Shown here: piece after piece, positions 54,272-62,818 of the stretch
How the letters are laid out: each line of letters opens with the position of its first letter
How positions within the stretch are numbered: position 1 is the first letter of the stretch
Origin: an uncultured Bacteroidales bacterium
Lineage (GTDB): Bacteria; Bacteroidota; Bacteroidia; Bacteroidales; Paludibacteraceae
Direction: 5' to 3'
Assembly: GCA_902785605.1 (NCBI GenBank)
Contig: CACZZL010000003.1
Coordinates: forward strand, 1 to 64,000
DNA: 64,000 bases
Notes under the pieces: model-generated
Seen by the model: only the letters and a program-made list of their open reading frames with translations
What the model was told of the DNA's origin: nothing
Database searches by the model: none
Program-made: the position numbers and the translations under genes

Positions 54272-55267
54272 ATGGAAAATCCAGTGGATATTCGTGAACT
54301 TCAGGAGCGCATTGAGCGCGAGAGTTCGTTTGTAAATGCCTTGACGTTAGGCATGAATCAGGTGATTGTCGGTCAGAAACACCTTGTTGAGAGTTTGTTG
54401 ATCGGTCTGTTGAGCGACGGACACATTCTGTTGGAAGGTGTGCCGGGCTTGGCAAAGACGAAAGCCATCAAGACCCTGAGTGACCTCATCAAAGCCGATT
54501 TTAGCCGTATTCAGTTTACGCCGGATCTGTTGCCTGCCGATGTGCTTGGTACGCAGATTTACAGCCAGAAAAGCGAAGAGTTCAAGATCAAACGTGGTCC
54601 TATCTTCGCTAATTTTGTGTTAGCCGATGAGATCAACCGTGCCCCGGCGAAAGTGCAGAGTGCGTTGCTGGAGGCTATGCAGGAGCGTCAAGTGACGATC
54701 GGTGAGCAGACGTTCAAGTTGGACGATCCGTTCCTTGTACTGGCTACCCAGAACCCGATCGAGCAGGAAGGTACCTACCCGCTTCCCGAAGCGCAGACCG
54801 ACCGTTTCATGCTCAAGGTAGTGATCGGCTATCCGAAGAAAGAGGAGGAGCAGGCGATCATTCGTCAGAACATCAACAGCGAGCAGAAGCAAGTGCTGCC
54901 GATTTTAAGCACCGCTGATATCATCAAGGCGCGTAAGATCGTCGAAGAGGTTTATCTGGACGAGAAGATCGAGAAGTACATCGTTGACATCGTGTTTGCT
55001 ACACGTGAGCCGGAGAACTACGGTTTGGAGAAGTTGAAACCGATGATCTCGTTCGGTGGTAGTCCGCGTGCAAGTATCAACCTCGCGAAGGCTGCGCGTG
55101 CGTACGCGTTTATTCATAGGAGAGGTTACGTGACCCCGGAAGACGTACGTGCCGTTTGCTACGACGTGCTCCGTCACCGTATCGGTCTGACCTATGAGGC
55201 AGAGGCTAACAATATCACGACCGAAGATATCATCACCGAGGTACTCAATGCGGTACAAGTGCCTTGA
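54272..55267 (+). CDS. moxR: MoxR-type AAA+ ATPase
   Basis: A 331-residue AAA+ ATPase of the MoxR branch, which acts with VWA-domain proteins as a chaperone or metal-insertion machine. Walker A is EGVPGLAKTK (Ala in the usual Gly position before Lys), Walker B is VLADEINRAPAKVQSALLEAMQERQV, sensor 1 is LATQNPIEQEGTYPLPEAQTDRF, and sensor 2 lies near FGGSPRASINLAKAARAYAF. First gene of the Bat operon; its products work in aerotolerance or envelope stress in Bacteroides. It is separated from the DUF58 gene by a 149-base repeat spacer. Confidence 0.93.
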   Translation: MENPVDIRELQERIERESSFVNALTLGMNQVIVGQKHLVESLLIGLLSDGHILLEGVPGLAKTKAIKTLSDLIKADFSRIQFTPDLLPADVLGTQIYSQKSEEFKIKRGPIFANFVLADEINRAPAKVQSALLEAMQERQVTIGEQTFKLDDPFLVLATQNPIEQEGTYPLPEAQTDRFMLKVVIGYPKKEEEQAIIRQNINSEQKQVLPILSTADIIKARKIVEEVYLDEKIEKYIVDIVFATREPENYGLEKLKPMISFGGSPRASINLAKAARAYAFIHRRGYVTPEDVRAVCYDVLRHRIGLTYEAEANNITTEDIITEVLNAVQVP

Positions 55268-55410
55268 TTGACGATTGGACGATTGACGAGGTACGATTGA
55301 TTGACGATTGAAAATAATTGACGATTGACCATACAGCGAACAATCGTAAATAAACCGCGTAGCGGACAATCGTAAATAAATCGTCAATCGTAAATGAATA
55401 AATCGTAAAT
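55265..55410. repeat. GATTGACGATTG / AATCGTAAAT tract with inverted halves
   Basis: The left half repeats GATTGACGATTG words, the right half repeats their complement (AATCGTCAATCGTAAAT). The spacer RNA can fold back on itself over dozens of bases. It lies inside the Bat operon and could attenuate or process the transcript after moxR. Confidence 0.7.
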
Positions 55411-55416
55411 GATTTT

Positions 55417-56304
55417 ATGACTTCAGAAGAGTTATTACAAAAAGTTCGGAAGATAGAGATCAAAACCCATGGGTTGAGTCGTAACATCTTCGCAGGCGAG
55501 TACCACAGCCAGTTCAAAGGTCGTGGTATGGCCTTTTCGGAGGTGCGTGAGTACCAGCCGGGAGACGATGTGCGGTCCATCGATTGGAACGTGACGGCAC
55601 GTATGAACCGGCCGTACATCAAGGTCTATGAGGAAGAGCGAGAACTGACGGTGATGTTGCTCGTCGATGTCAGCGGCAGCCGTAACTTCGGTACGGTGAG
55701 CCAGATGAAACGTGACACGATGGCCGAAGTAGCCGCTACGCTCGCTTTCTCCACGATCGAGAACAACGATAAGGTGGGTGTGATCTTCTTCTCCGACCAA
55801 GTGGAGAAATTTATTCCTCCCAAGAAAGGTAAATCGCACGTGCTGCATATCATCCGCGAGTTGCTCAGTTTCGAACCCGAACACACGGGGACGAACATCA
55901 ACGCGGCGCTGCAGTTCCTGACGAACGCGCAGAAACGGCGTTGCACGGCGTTCCTGATCTCGGATATGATGGACCCAAAATTAGGCAAAAGGCTAACGGT
56001 TAGAGGCGAAGTAGATCCTATCGTTATTGCGAGCCGCAAGCATGACCTGAGTGTAATTCAGATCTACGACCGCCGCGACGCGGAAATGCCGAACGTGGGA
56101 CTCATCAAACTGCGTGATCCGGAGACAGGAGCACGTGTGTGGGTGGATACCTGGCTGAGCAGCACTCGCGCTGCGTATTCGAAAGCCTGGGCAGAACAGC
56201 AGGTGGCTTTGGATACCATTTATACCAAAACGGGTATCAACCACGTGAGCATGCGCACGGATGAAGACTATGTGAAAAAGTTGATGCAACTTTTTAAGCA
56301 ATGA
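55417..56304 (+). CDS. DUF58 domain protein of the Bat operon
   Basis: A 295-residue cytoplasmic protein. The DUF58 signature GRGMAFSEVREYQPGDDVRSIDWNVTARMNRPYIKVYEEEREL (about 32-73) is followed by a VWA-like fold with LLVDVSGSRNFG. It usually pairs with MoxR ATPases. A short-word tract (55983-56011) encodes RLTVRGEVD within the fold. Downstream lies an AATAATGATTAATG tract (56302-56332). Confidence 0.92.
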   Translation: MTSEELLQKVRKIEIKTHGLSRNIFAGEYHSQFKGRGMAFSEVREYQPGDDVRSIDWNVTARMNRPYIKVYEEERELTVMLLVDVSGSRNFGTVSQMKRDTMAEVAATLAFSTIENNDKVGVIFFSDQVEKFIPPKKGKSHVLHIIRELLSFEPEHTGTNINAALQFLTNAQKRRCTAFLISDMMDPKLGKRLTVRGEVDPIVIASRKHDLSVIQIYDRRDAEMPNVGLIKLRDPETGARVWVDTWLSSTRAAYSKAWAEQQVALDTIYTKTGINHVSMRTDEDYVKKLMQLFKQ

Positions 56305-56340
56305 ATAATGATTAATGAATAATGAATATTTCACAGTAAG

Positions 56341-57294
56341 ATGTTGAATATTTTATTAGCGATAATTGTTTCTGCGTCCATCGATTCGACAGAGATGCGA
56401 ATCGGAGACCAGACGGATATGCATATCCGTGTGACGCAGGAAGCGAACGAACGGGTCGAGTGGCCGGTGTTCGGTGAGACGCTGCAAGACGGCATCGAGA
56501 TCATCGATCGCACGATCGTGGATACCACTACCCTGCCCGATGGCCGGCTGCAGCTGAACCAATACTTGACGCTGACCAGTTTCAAGGACTCGCTCTTTGT
56601 CGTGCGCCCCATCGAGATCGTGAGCGGTGAAGATACATTCCGTACCGAACCAATGGCGCTGAACGTCCTTCAGCCGTTCGATCTGGAGGCCGATTCGACG
56701 AATGCCATCACGGACATCAAACCCGTTGAACGGGCACCGATTTGGTGGTGGGGTATCATCCGATGGGTGCTGTTGGCACTCGGTATCGCGTTGGTTCTCA
56801 CCGGAATAGGCTATCTCGTTTATTGGCTTCTCAGCCGCCGCAAGCCCAAAGAGGAACCGGTCAATCCGGAACTGCTGCGACCGGCAGACGAGGTGGCACT
56901 CGAGAAACTGGATGCCATCAAGATTGCCAAGATCTGGCAGAAGGGTCAAGTCAAAGAGTACCACACGGACTTGACCGATGTGGTGCGTGAGTATATCGGT
57001 CGCCGGTTCGACGTGCACAGCACGGAGAAGACGAGTGACGAGACACTCAAAGAAATCAAACCAATTCTCTTGGCGAAAGGCGAAGGGTTAGATGCTAATG
57101 TTGACGGCAAGGAGTTGTACGAGAACCTGCGTACGATGTTGCAGTTGGCTGACCTCGTTAAGTTCGCCAAGTGGAGCACCACTCCGGACGAGAACGAGAA
57201 AGCACTGACGACCGCGTATGAGTTTGTCAATGAGACCAAGATCGTCGAGAGCCAGGACCCAAAAGACAATAGTCAAAAGGAGGACGAAGTATGA
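56341..57294 (+). CDS. Bat operon membrane protein (short BatD-like)
   Basis: A 317-residue protein with an N-terminal signal-like segment, a periplasmic beta domain (about 15-125; IDSTEMRIGDQTDMHIRVTQEANERVEWPVFG), one membrane helix (about 137-162; WVLLALGIALVLTGIGYLVYWLL), and a cytoplasmic helical tail. The tail contains KIWQKGQVKEYHTDLTDVVREYIGRRF, which resembles the C-terminal part of BatD. It overlaps the batA start by four bases (ATGA). A tract at 57070-57096 encodes LAKGEGLDA. Function unknown; it is expected to be part of the Bat complex. Confidence 0.85.
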   Translation: MLNILLAIIVSASIDSTEMRIGDQTDMHIRVTQEANERVEWPVFGETLQDGIEIIDRTIVDTTTLPDGRLQLNQYLTLTSFKDSLFVVRPIEIVSGEDTFRTEPMALNVLQPFDLEADSTNAITDIKPVERAPIWWWGIIRWVLLALGIALVLTGIGYLVYWLLSRRKPKEEPVNPELLRPADEVALEKLDAIKIAKIWQKGQVKEYHTDLTDVVREYIGRRFDVHSTEKTSDETLKEIKPILLAKGEGLDANVDGKELYENLRTMLQLADLVKFAKWSTTPDENEKALTTAYEFVNETKIVESQDPKDNSQKEDEV

Positions 57295-58277
57295 CATTTG
57301 CTAATCCCGCATATTTATTTTTACTGCTGCTGATCGTACCGATTGGTGTATGGTACTTCTACGAGTTGCACAAATCGGACGCCAGCGTGCAGATCAGCGA
57401 CACGAGCGCGTTCGCCAAGCAGCCTCGTTCGTTGCGCGTATGGCTGCTCCACGTGCCGTTCGCGCTGCGCGTAGCGGCTGTTGCGCTGCTCAGCATCGCC
57501 TTGGCACGGCCGCAGTTGACCAATAAATGGTCCAAAGAGAGCACCGAAGGTATCGACATCATGATGGCGCTGGATATATCCGGAACCATGTTGGCAGAGG
57601 ATCTCAAACCGAACCGTTTGGAGGCAGCCAAGGATGTAGCATGCGAGTTCGTCAAAAACCGTCCGAACGATCAGATCGGTCTGGTCGTGTTTGCCGGAGA
57701 GAGTTTTACGCAATGCCCGCTGACTACGGATCACGCCGTGCTGGTTAACCTGTTCCAATCGGTTGAGTACGGTATGATCGAAGACGGCACAGCGATCGGT
57801 CTGGGTCTGGCGAACGCGGTGAACCGCATGAAAGACAGCGAGACCAAGTCCAAAGTGGTGATATTGCTGACGGATGGTTCCAACAACCGCGGCGACATTG
57901 ACCCGCAGACCGCTGCCGAGATCGCCAAGACGTTCGGTATCCGTGTTTATACCGTCGGTGTGGGCAGTTACGGCCAGACTCGTGTGCCGGTTAACACCCC
58001 GATGGGACGGCAGTACGTGACGATGGATTCGGAGTTTGACGAAGCGACCCTGCGCGGCATTGCCAACAAAACAGGCGGTCAGTATTTCCGTGCTACGGAC
58101 AACAACAGCCTCAAACAAATCTACGAGCAGATCGATCAGATGGAGAAAACCAAACTGCGTGTACGCGAGTACTCCAAACATACGGAGAACTTCATGCCTT
58201 ACATCATCGCCGCCTTGGCCTGCCTGCTGCTTGAAGTGATACTACGCTATTTTGTGCTACGCACAATTAGTAATTAA
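57291..58277 (+). CDS. batA: BatA, membrane-anchored VWA protein
   Basis: A 328-residue protein with N-terminal membrane helices (about 7-25 and 55-72), a periplasmic or cytoplasmic von Willebrand A domain, and a C-terminal helix. The MIDAS motif is DISGT (Asp95, Ser97, Thr99) where DxSxS is usual. Later, ILLTDGSNNRGDIDP completes the metal site. It is paralogous to BatB directly downstream. It is expected to form the Bat complex with BatB-E and MoxR. Confidence 0.92.
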   Translation: MTFANPAYLFLLLLIVPIGVWYFYELHKSDASVQISDTSAFAKQPRSLRVWLLHVPFALRVAAVALLSIALARPQLTNKWSKESTEGIDIMMALDISGTMLAEDLKPNRLEAAKDVACEFVKNRPNDQIGLVVFAGESFTQCPLTTDHAVLVNLFQSVEYGMIEDGTAIGLGLANAVNRMKDSETKSKVVILLTDGSNNRGDIDPQTAAEIAKTFGIRVYTVGVGSYGQTRVPVNTPMGRQYVTMDSEFDEATLRGIANKTGGQYFRATDNNSLKQIYEQIDQMEKTKLRVREYSKHTENFMPYIIAALACLLLEVILRYFVLRTISN

Positions 58278-58305
58278 AAATTAAAAATTAAGAATTAAAA
58301 ATTAC
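58272..58305. repeat. AAAAATTAAGAATT tract between batA and batB
   Basis: Tandem TTAAAAATTA words make up the spacer between the two VWA genes. Confidence 0.65.
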
Positions 58306-58310
58306 TAAGG

Positions 58311-59372
58311 ATGTTTCGTTTTGCAAATACAGAACTGTTATGGCTGGGATGGATCATTCCCGTACTGTCCTTCGCCTATTATTTCTACACGCGCCACAAA
58401 CGTCGTCAGTTGCGTGCGTTCGGTGACGAAGAGTTGATGGAACAACTGATGCCGAATGCGAGCAAGACCCGTCCGACCGTTAAGTTCATCCTCTGCATGG
58501 TAGCCTTGGCGCTGCTCATTGTAGCCGCTGCACGACCTCAGTTCGGTACGTCCGAGCGTACGGAGAAACGCAACGGTATCGAAGCCATCGTCGCCTTGGA
58601 TATTTCCAACTCCATGCTGGCAGAAGACGTGGCACCGAACCGTCTGGACCGCGCTAAACAGATGATGAGCAAGCTCATGGATAACATGGAGAACGACAAA
58701 GTGGGCCTCGTCGTGTTCGCCGGTGACGCGTTCATTCAGTTACCGATCACGTGCGACTACGTGTCGGCGAAGATGTTCCTTAACACCATCACCCCGGACC
58801 TCATTAAGACCCAAGGAACGGCCATCGGTCAGGCACTTAACACTTCCATTCGATGCTTTGGGGCGGTCAATGACCGAGATGGCCAAACCGTTTCGGACGC
58901 AAGCCGTGTGATCATTCTTATCACCGATGGTGAGAACCATGAGGACGATGCTGTAGCGGCCGCCAAGAAAGCCAAAGAGATGGGTATTCAGGTGATTGTG
59001 GTCGGAATCGGTAAACCCGAAGGTAGTCCTATTCCCATGCCGGGTACGAACAGCTTCCGCAAGGACCGGAACGGCAATGTGGTGGTCAGCAAGCTCAACG
59101 AAGACATGTGTCGCGAGATCGCACAGGCCGGTGGCGGTTTCTACGTTCGCTGTGACAACACCAACACCGCGATGAAAGCGATCCAGCGTGAGATCGACAA
59201 ACTGGCGACCCAGGAGTTTGAAACACAGGTCTATACCGAGTATAACGAGCAGTTCCAAAGCTTTGCTTTGGTAGCACTGCTGCTGTTGGTGATCGACTTC
59301 TTTATCTTCAACCGTAAGAACAAAGCATTAACCCGATTAGATATATTTGGGGAGATGAAAGAGGAAAAATGA
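58311..59372 (+). CDS. batB: BatB, membrane-anchored VWA protein
   Basis: A 353-residue VWA protein with two N-terminal helices (about 8-26, 57-75) and a C-terminal helix. The MIDAS is intact: DISNS (Asp97, Ser99, Ser101), with ILITDGENHEDDA as the second part. It shares the block SMLAEDVAPNRLDRAK with BatA (TMLAEDLKPNRLEAAK). The tail ends EMKEEK and is followed by a GAAAAATGAAAGAGG tract before batC. Confidence 0.92.
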   Translation: MFRFANTELLWLGWIIPVLSFAYYFYTRHKRRQLRAFGDEELMEQLMPNASKTRPTVKFILCMVALALLIVAAARPQFGTSERTEKRNGIEAIVALDISNSMLAEDVAPNRLDRAKQMMSKLMDNMENDKVGLVVFAGDAFIQLPITCDYVSAKMFLNTITPDLIKTQGTAIGQALNTSIRCFGAVNDRDGQTVSDASRVIILITDGENHEDDAVAAAKKAKEMGIQVIVVGIGKPEGSPIPMPGTNSFRKDRNGNVVVSKLNEDMCREIAQAGGGFYVRCDNTNTAMKAIQREIDKLATQEFETQVYTEYNEQFQSFALVALLLLVIDFFIFNRKNKALTRLDIFGEMKEEK

Positions 59373-59391
59373 AAAATGAAAGAGGAAGGAT

Positions 59392-60093
59392 ATGAAACGG
59401 ACCATTATAACATTAGCCCTTAGCCTTTTGCCGTTCGCCTTTAGTTTCGCGCAACGCGAGATGGTGGATGTGATCAAAGGCAATTACCACTACAACAAAG
59501 AGGGTTACACCAAAGCGGAGATTGACTACCGCCGCGGTTTGGAGGAGAACAAGAACAGCTACGAGGCGCATTACAACCTTGGCGACGCGCTGTACAAACA
59601 GGACAAGTTCCAGGATGCGCTGGAGCAGTTCGAGACCGCAGAGCGAATGCTCAACGCGGAGAAGGACAAAGAGCGGTATGCGCGCGTTAAACATAACATC
59701 GGTAACTGTCACTATGCGTTGCAGCAGTACGGAGATGCGGTGTCGGCGTATCAAGAGTCGCTACGCGCGAACCCTAAGGATGATGACACGCGTTATAACC
59801 TGGTGAAAGCGATGCAGATGTTGCAGCAACAACAGCAGCAACAGCAACAAGACCAGCAGAATCAGGATCAGCAACAACAGCAACAACAGCAACAACAACA
59901 GCAACAACAGCAGCAACAAGACCAGCAGGATCAACAAGATCAGCAAGAGCAGCAGCAAGAGCAAAATGAGGACCAGATGGACAAAGAGACGGCCGAGCAG
60001 ATCCTGCAAGCCTTAGAGCAAGACGAACAAGAGACGCAAGAGAACATCAAACGTCAGCAAGGTAAAAAACGCCGTGTAGAGAAAGATTGGTAG
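59392..60093 (+). CDS. batC: BatC, TPR protein with long glutamine tract
   Basis: A 233-residue secreted TPR protein with a signal peptide encoded largely by repeat words (59413-59443). Three TPR units (about 28-140; YEAHYNLGDALYKQDKFQDALEQFE, RYARVKHNIGNCHYALQQYGDAVSAYQ) are followed by an extreme Gln-rich segment (about 145-195) with an uninterrupted run of seventeen glutamines. An acidic end (KETAEQILQALEQDEQETQEN) and a basic tail follow. TPRs are expected to bind BatA/BatB. The CAG/CAA tract can vary in length by slippage. Confidence 0.9.
   Translation: MKRTIITLALSLLPFAFSFAQREMVDVIKGNYHYNKEGYTKAEIDYRRGLEENKNSYEAHYNLGDALYKQDKFQDALEQFETAERMLNAEKDKERYARVKHNIGNCHYALQQYGDAVSAYQESLRANPKDDDTRYNLVKAMQMLQQQQQQQQQDQQNQDQQQQQQQQQQQQQQQQQDQQDQQDQQEQQQEQNEDQMDKETAEQILQALEQDEQETQENIKRQQGKKRRVEKDW
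59824..59965 (+). repeat. CAG/CAA microsatellite (polyglutamine) in batC
   Basis: About 48 codons consist almost only of CAG and CAA with scattered GAT/GAC/AAT/GAG. The mixture of CAG and CAA argues for selection of glutamine and not pure nucleotide slippage. Confidence 0.85.
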
Positions 60094-60212
60094 TATTTTG
60101 CTTTTTCGTAGCATCTTTGGCTTTTTGGTTCGGTCATTATGGACCCCATAACTCCCTTACCACAAAAATCCAAACCTTGCTCACGAAAAATTCAAAATCA
60201 AACAAATAAAAT

Positions 60213-62069
60213 ATGTATAAGAAATTATTTATAGTTTTGAGTTTCATCGGCATCGCATTGAGCGCGTATGCCGATGATGTGGTGTTCAAGGCGCAGGCCC
60301 CGAAACAGGTGATTCTCGGTCAGCCGTTCCAACTGTCGTACACCGTGAACCAGCGGAGTCGCGACTTGCAAGCGCCCGAATTCACGGACTTTGACTACCT
60401 GGCCGGTCCGTACACCTCGACCAGCAGCAGCACGTCGTTCATTAACGGCAAACGTACGTCGGTGTTCGAGCAGACCTACACCTACACCCTGATGGCGCAA
60501 CGAACCGGTACGTTCACGATCGCTCCCGCAACCGTCAAGGTGAACGGCGAGACCGTGCAGTCCAACGGCGTGCGCATTGAGGTTCTGCCGGAAGACAAAC
60601 AGCCGAGCCAAAGCACTTCGAGCGGTCAGTCCGGTAATTCCGGGACTTCCGGTCAGCCTAGTCAGTCCGGTTCGTCCACCAATGTCTCCTCGGAGAACCT
60701 GTTCGTTCGGACCATCGTGAGCAAGACGCATGTACACGAGCAGGAAGCGCTGCTGGTGACGTACAAACTCTATTTTGCGAACGTGGATGTAGCGCAGTTG
60801 ACCAACAACACCAAGTTGCCGGAGTTCACCGGATTCTTGAAACAAGAACTGGAGCAAGGCGAGATACAGACCGAACTGGAGCACTATAACGGCCGCAATT
60901 ATCAGACGGCAGTGTTGTACCGCACCCTGCTCTATCCGCAGCACTCGGGGGAGATCAAGATTGACCCGGCTAATTTCGAAGCCGTTCTGCGTGTGCAGAC
61001 GCGTTCCAAATCGCGCTCTATCTTCGACGATTTCTTCGGCACGTACACCAATGTGACCAAGATGCTCACCGCCCCGGGCGCGACCATTAAAGTGAGTGCG
61101 CTGCCGAGCGGTAAACCCGCAGGATTCTCCGGCGGTGTGGGTAAGTTCACATTGACCCCTTCCATCTCCCAGACCGAGGTGCAGGCCAACGATGCCGTAA
61201 CCATCAAACTGGACATCAGCGGTACTGGTAACATGAAACTGCTCAAGACACCGGCTATCGATTGGCCCGAAGGGTTCGAACCGTACGACCCCAAAGTGAC
61301 CAATAACTTCAGCACGACCACTTCCGGTGTAAGCGGCACCAAGTCCATTGAGTATCTGGTCATTGCGCGCAACGCAGGCGAATACACCATACCGGCTGTG
61401 CACTTCAGTTACTTTGATATCGAAGACAAGAGTTACAAGACTCTCAGCACGCCCGAGTACACGATTCATGTGAAACGCGGTGCCGGCAGCGGCAAGGCGG
61501 ACGAAGGTGCGGTCATCTCCTACGCCCAGAAAGAGGACATCAAACAACTTGGCACCGATATCCGGTACATTGATACCAATGGCGAACGGATCAAGGCGAA
61601 AGGCGAGAAGTTCATTGAATACGGCAGTTGGACGTTCTGGCTGTGCTATCTCATTCCGCTTTTGATTGCCATCATCCTGCTGATCGTACTGCGTAAGCAG
61701 ATCAAGGAGAATGCAGACATGACACGGGTACGTTACAAACGCGCCAACAAAGTGGCACAGAAACGTCTCAAAGCCGCTGCAGCAGCGCTCAAAGCGAACG
61801 ATAAGAACCGCTTCTACGAAGAGATTGAGCGGGCCGCATGGACCTATCTCAGCGACCGTCTGTCCATTCCGACAGCCGACCTGAATAAGGAAAACATCGC
61901 TACTCTGCTCCGTCAGAAAGGTGTGAGCGAACAGCTCATCGGCGAGGTGACGAACGTGCTCTCGACCGCCGAGTTCGCCCGCTACGCGCCCAGCACCGAC
62001 CATGCGATGAATGACCTCTACACCGCCACAACGAACTTGATTAATAACTTAGAAGACCAAAAGATATGA
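60213..62069 (+). CDS. batD: BatD, oxygen-tolerance membrane protein
   Basis: A 618-residue protein: signal peptide (1-20); several beta-sandwich domains (about 25-440; VVFKAQAPKQVILGQPFQLSYTVN and VTIKLDISGTGNMKLLKTPAI); a Ser/Gly-rich linker (about 130-155); a membrane helix (about 475-500; FWLCYLIPLLIAIILLIVL); and a cytoplasmic helical domain (RFYEEIERAAWTYLSDRLSIPTADLNKENI). Matches the BatD family. A 119-base gap without visible promoter precedes it; the batE start overlaps its stop (ATGA). A tract at 61578-61610 encodes NGERIKAKGEKF before the helix. Confidence 0.92.
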   Translation: MYKKLFIVLSFIGIALSAYADDVVFKAQAPKQVILGQPFQLSYTVNQRSRDLQAPEFTDFDYLAGPYTSTSSSTSFINGKRTSVFEQTYTYTLMAQRTGTFTIAPATVKVNGETVQSNGVRIEVLPEDKQPSQSTSSGQSGNSGTSGQPSQSGSSTNVSSENLFVRTIVSKTHVHEQEALLVTYKLYFANVDVAQLTNNTKLPEFTGFLKQELEQGEIQTELEHYNGRNYQTAVLYRTLLYPQHSGEIKIDPANFEAVLRVQTRSKSRSIFDDFFGTYTNVTKMLTAPGATIKVSALPSGKPAGFSGGVGKFTLTPSISQTEVQANDAVTIKLDISGTGNMKLLKTPAIDWPEGFEPYDPKVTNNFSTTTSGVSGTKSIEYLVIARNAGEYTIPAVHFSYFDIEDKSYKTLSTPEYTIHVKRGAGSGKADEGAVISYAQKEDIKQLGTDIRYIDTNGERIKAKGEKFIEYGSWTFWLCYLIPLLIAIILLIVLRKQIKENADMTRVRYKRANKVAQKRLKAAAAALKANDKNRFYEEIERAAWTYLSDRLSIPTADLNKENIATLLRQKGVSEQLIGEVTNVLSTAEFARYAPSTDHAMNDLYTATTNLINNLEDQKI

Positions 62070-62818
62070 GAAAGATATTATTAGCAGCTTTGCTGCTCCT
62101 TTCACCTTTCACCTTTCACCTTTCACCTTTATTCGCGCAGAGCGCTTTCGATGAGGCCAACACCGCTTATGCAGAAGGACGATACGATGAGGCGGTAACT
62201 GCCTATGAAGCTATCTTGGCCGAGCAGCCGAGTGCCACCGTGTACTATAACTTAGGCAATGCCTACTATAAGCAAGGCGAATTGGCGCAAGCGATCTTGA
62301 GTTACGAGCGGGCACTGCGTCTTCAACCGACGCACAAGGATGCGAAGTACAACCTGGAGTTCGCCAAGAGCCGCATCACCGATAACATCGTCGAGCAGGA
62401 TTTCTTCCTCTCCTCTTGGGCGCGTACGGTGCGTAATGCGCTGAGTGAGCCGACCTGGGTCATTCTCTCTATCTGCCTGTTCGTGCTGGCTCTGACCGGT
62501 ATTCTGCTGTTCCTGTTGGGCCGTGCGCCTTGGCTGCGTAAGACCGCGTTCCACTGCGCATGGATTGCCCTACTCTTCTCGCTCATCACCGGTCTAAACG
62601 CCGGCTCACTGCATCAAAGAGACTCCCTGCGCAATGAAGCAATCATCACACAGGGAGTTGTCAATGCCAAGTCCTCACCCGACCGATCGGGAACAGACCT
62701 GTTCACCATTCACGAAGGCACCAAGGTGACGATTCGTGAAACGATTGGTGAGTGGGCTAACGTCCACGTTGGCCAGAACGAGGGCTGGATTCGTTTGTCG
62801 AGCCTTGAGAGGATCTAG
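62066..62818 (+). CDS. batE: BatE, TPR and SH3 membrane protein
   Basis: A 250-residue protein. The signal peptide region is encoded by repeats of CACCTTT (62098-62131), giving LLSPFTFHLSPLFAQ. Three TPR motifs follow (about 28-105; ATVYYNLGNAYYKQGELAQAILSYERALRLQP). Two membrane helices lie at about 132-150 and 163-180, and a C-terminal bacterial SH3-like domain (VVNAKSSPDRSGTDLFTIHEGTKVTIRETIGEWANVHVGQNEGWI) ends the protein. It closes the Bat operon. Its last 62 bases overlap the 3' end of the opposite gene. Confidence 0.92.
   Translation: MRKILLAALLLLSPFTFHLSPLFAQSAFDEANTAYAEGRYDEAVTAYEAILAEQPSATVYYNLGNAYYKQGELAQAILSYERALRLQPTHKDAKYNLEFAKSRITDNIVEQDFFLSSWARTVRNALSEPTWVILSICLFVLALTGILLFLLGRAPWLRKTAFHCAWIALLFSLITGLNAGSLHQRDSLRNEAIITQGVVNAKSSPDRSGTDLFTIHEGTKVTIRETIGEWANVHVGQNEGWIRLSSLERI

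Noticed and set aside
59824..59965. Possible CRISPR-like or frameshift repeat
   Set aside because: Pure CAG/CAA codons within the intact batC frame; a glutamine tract.
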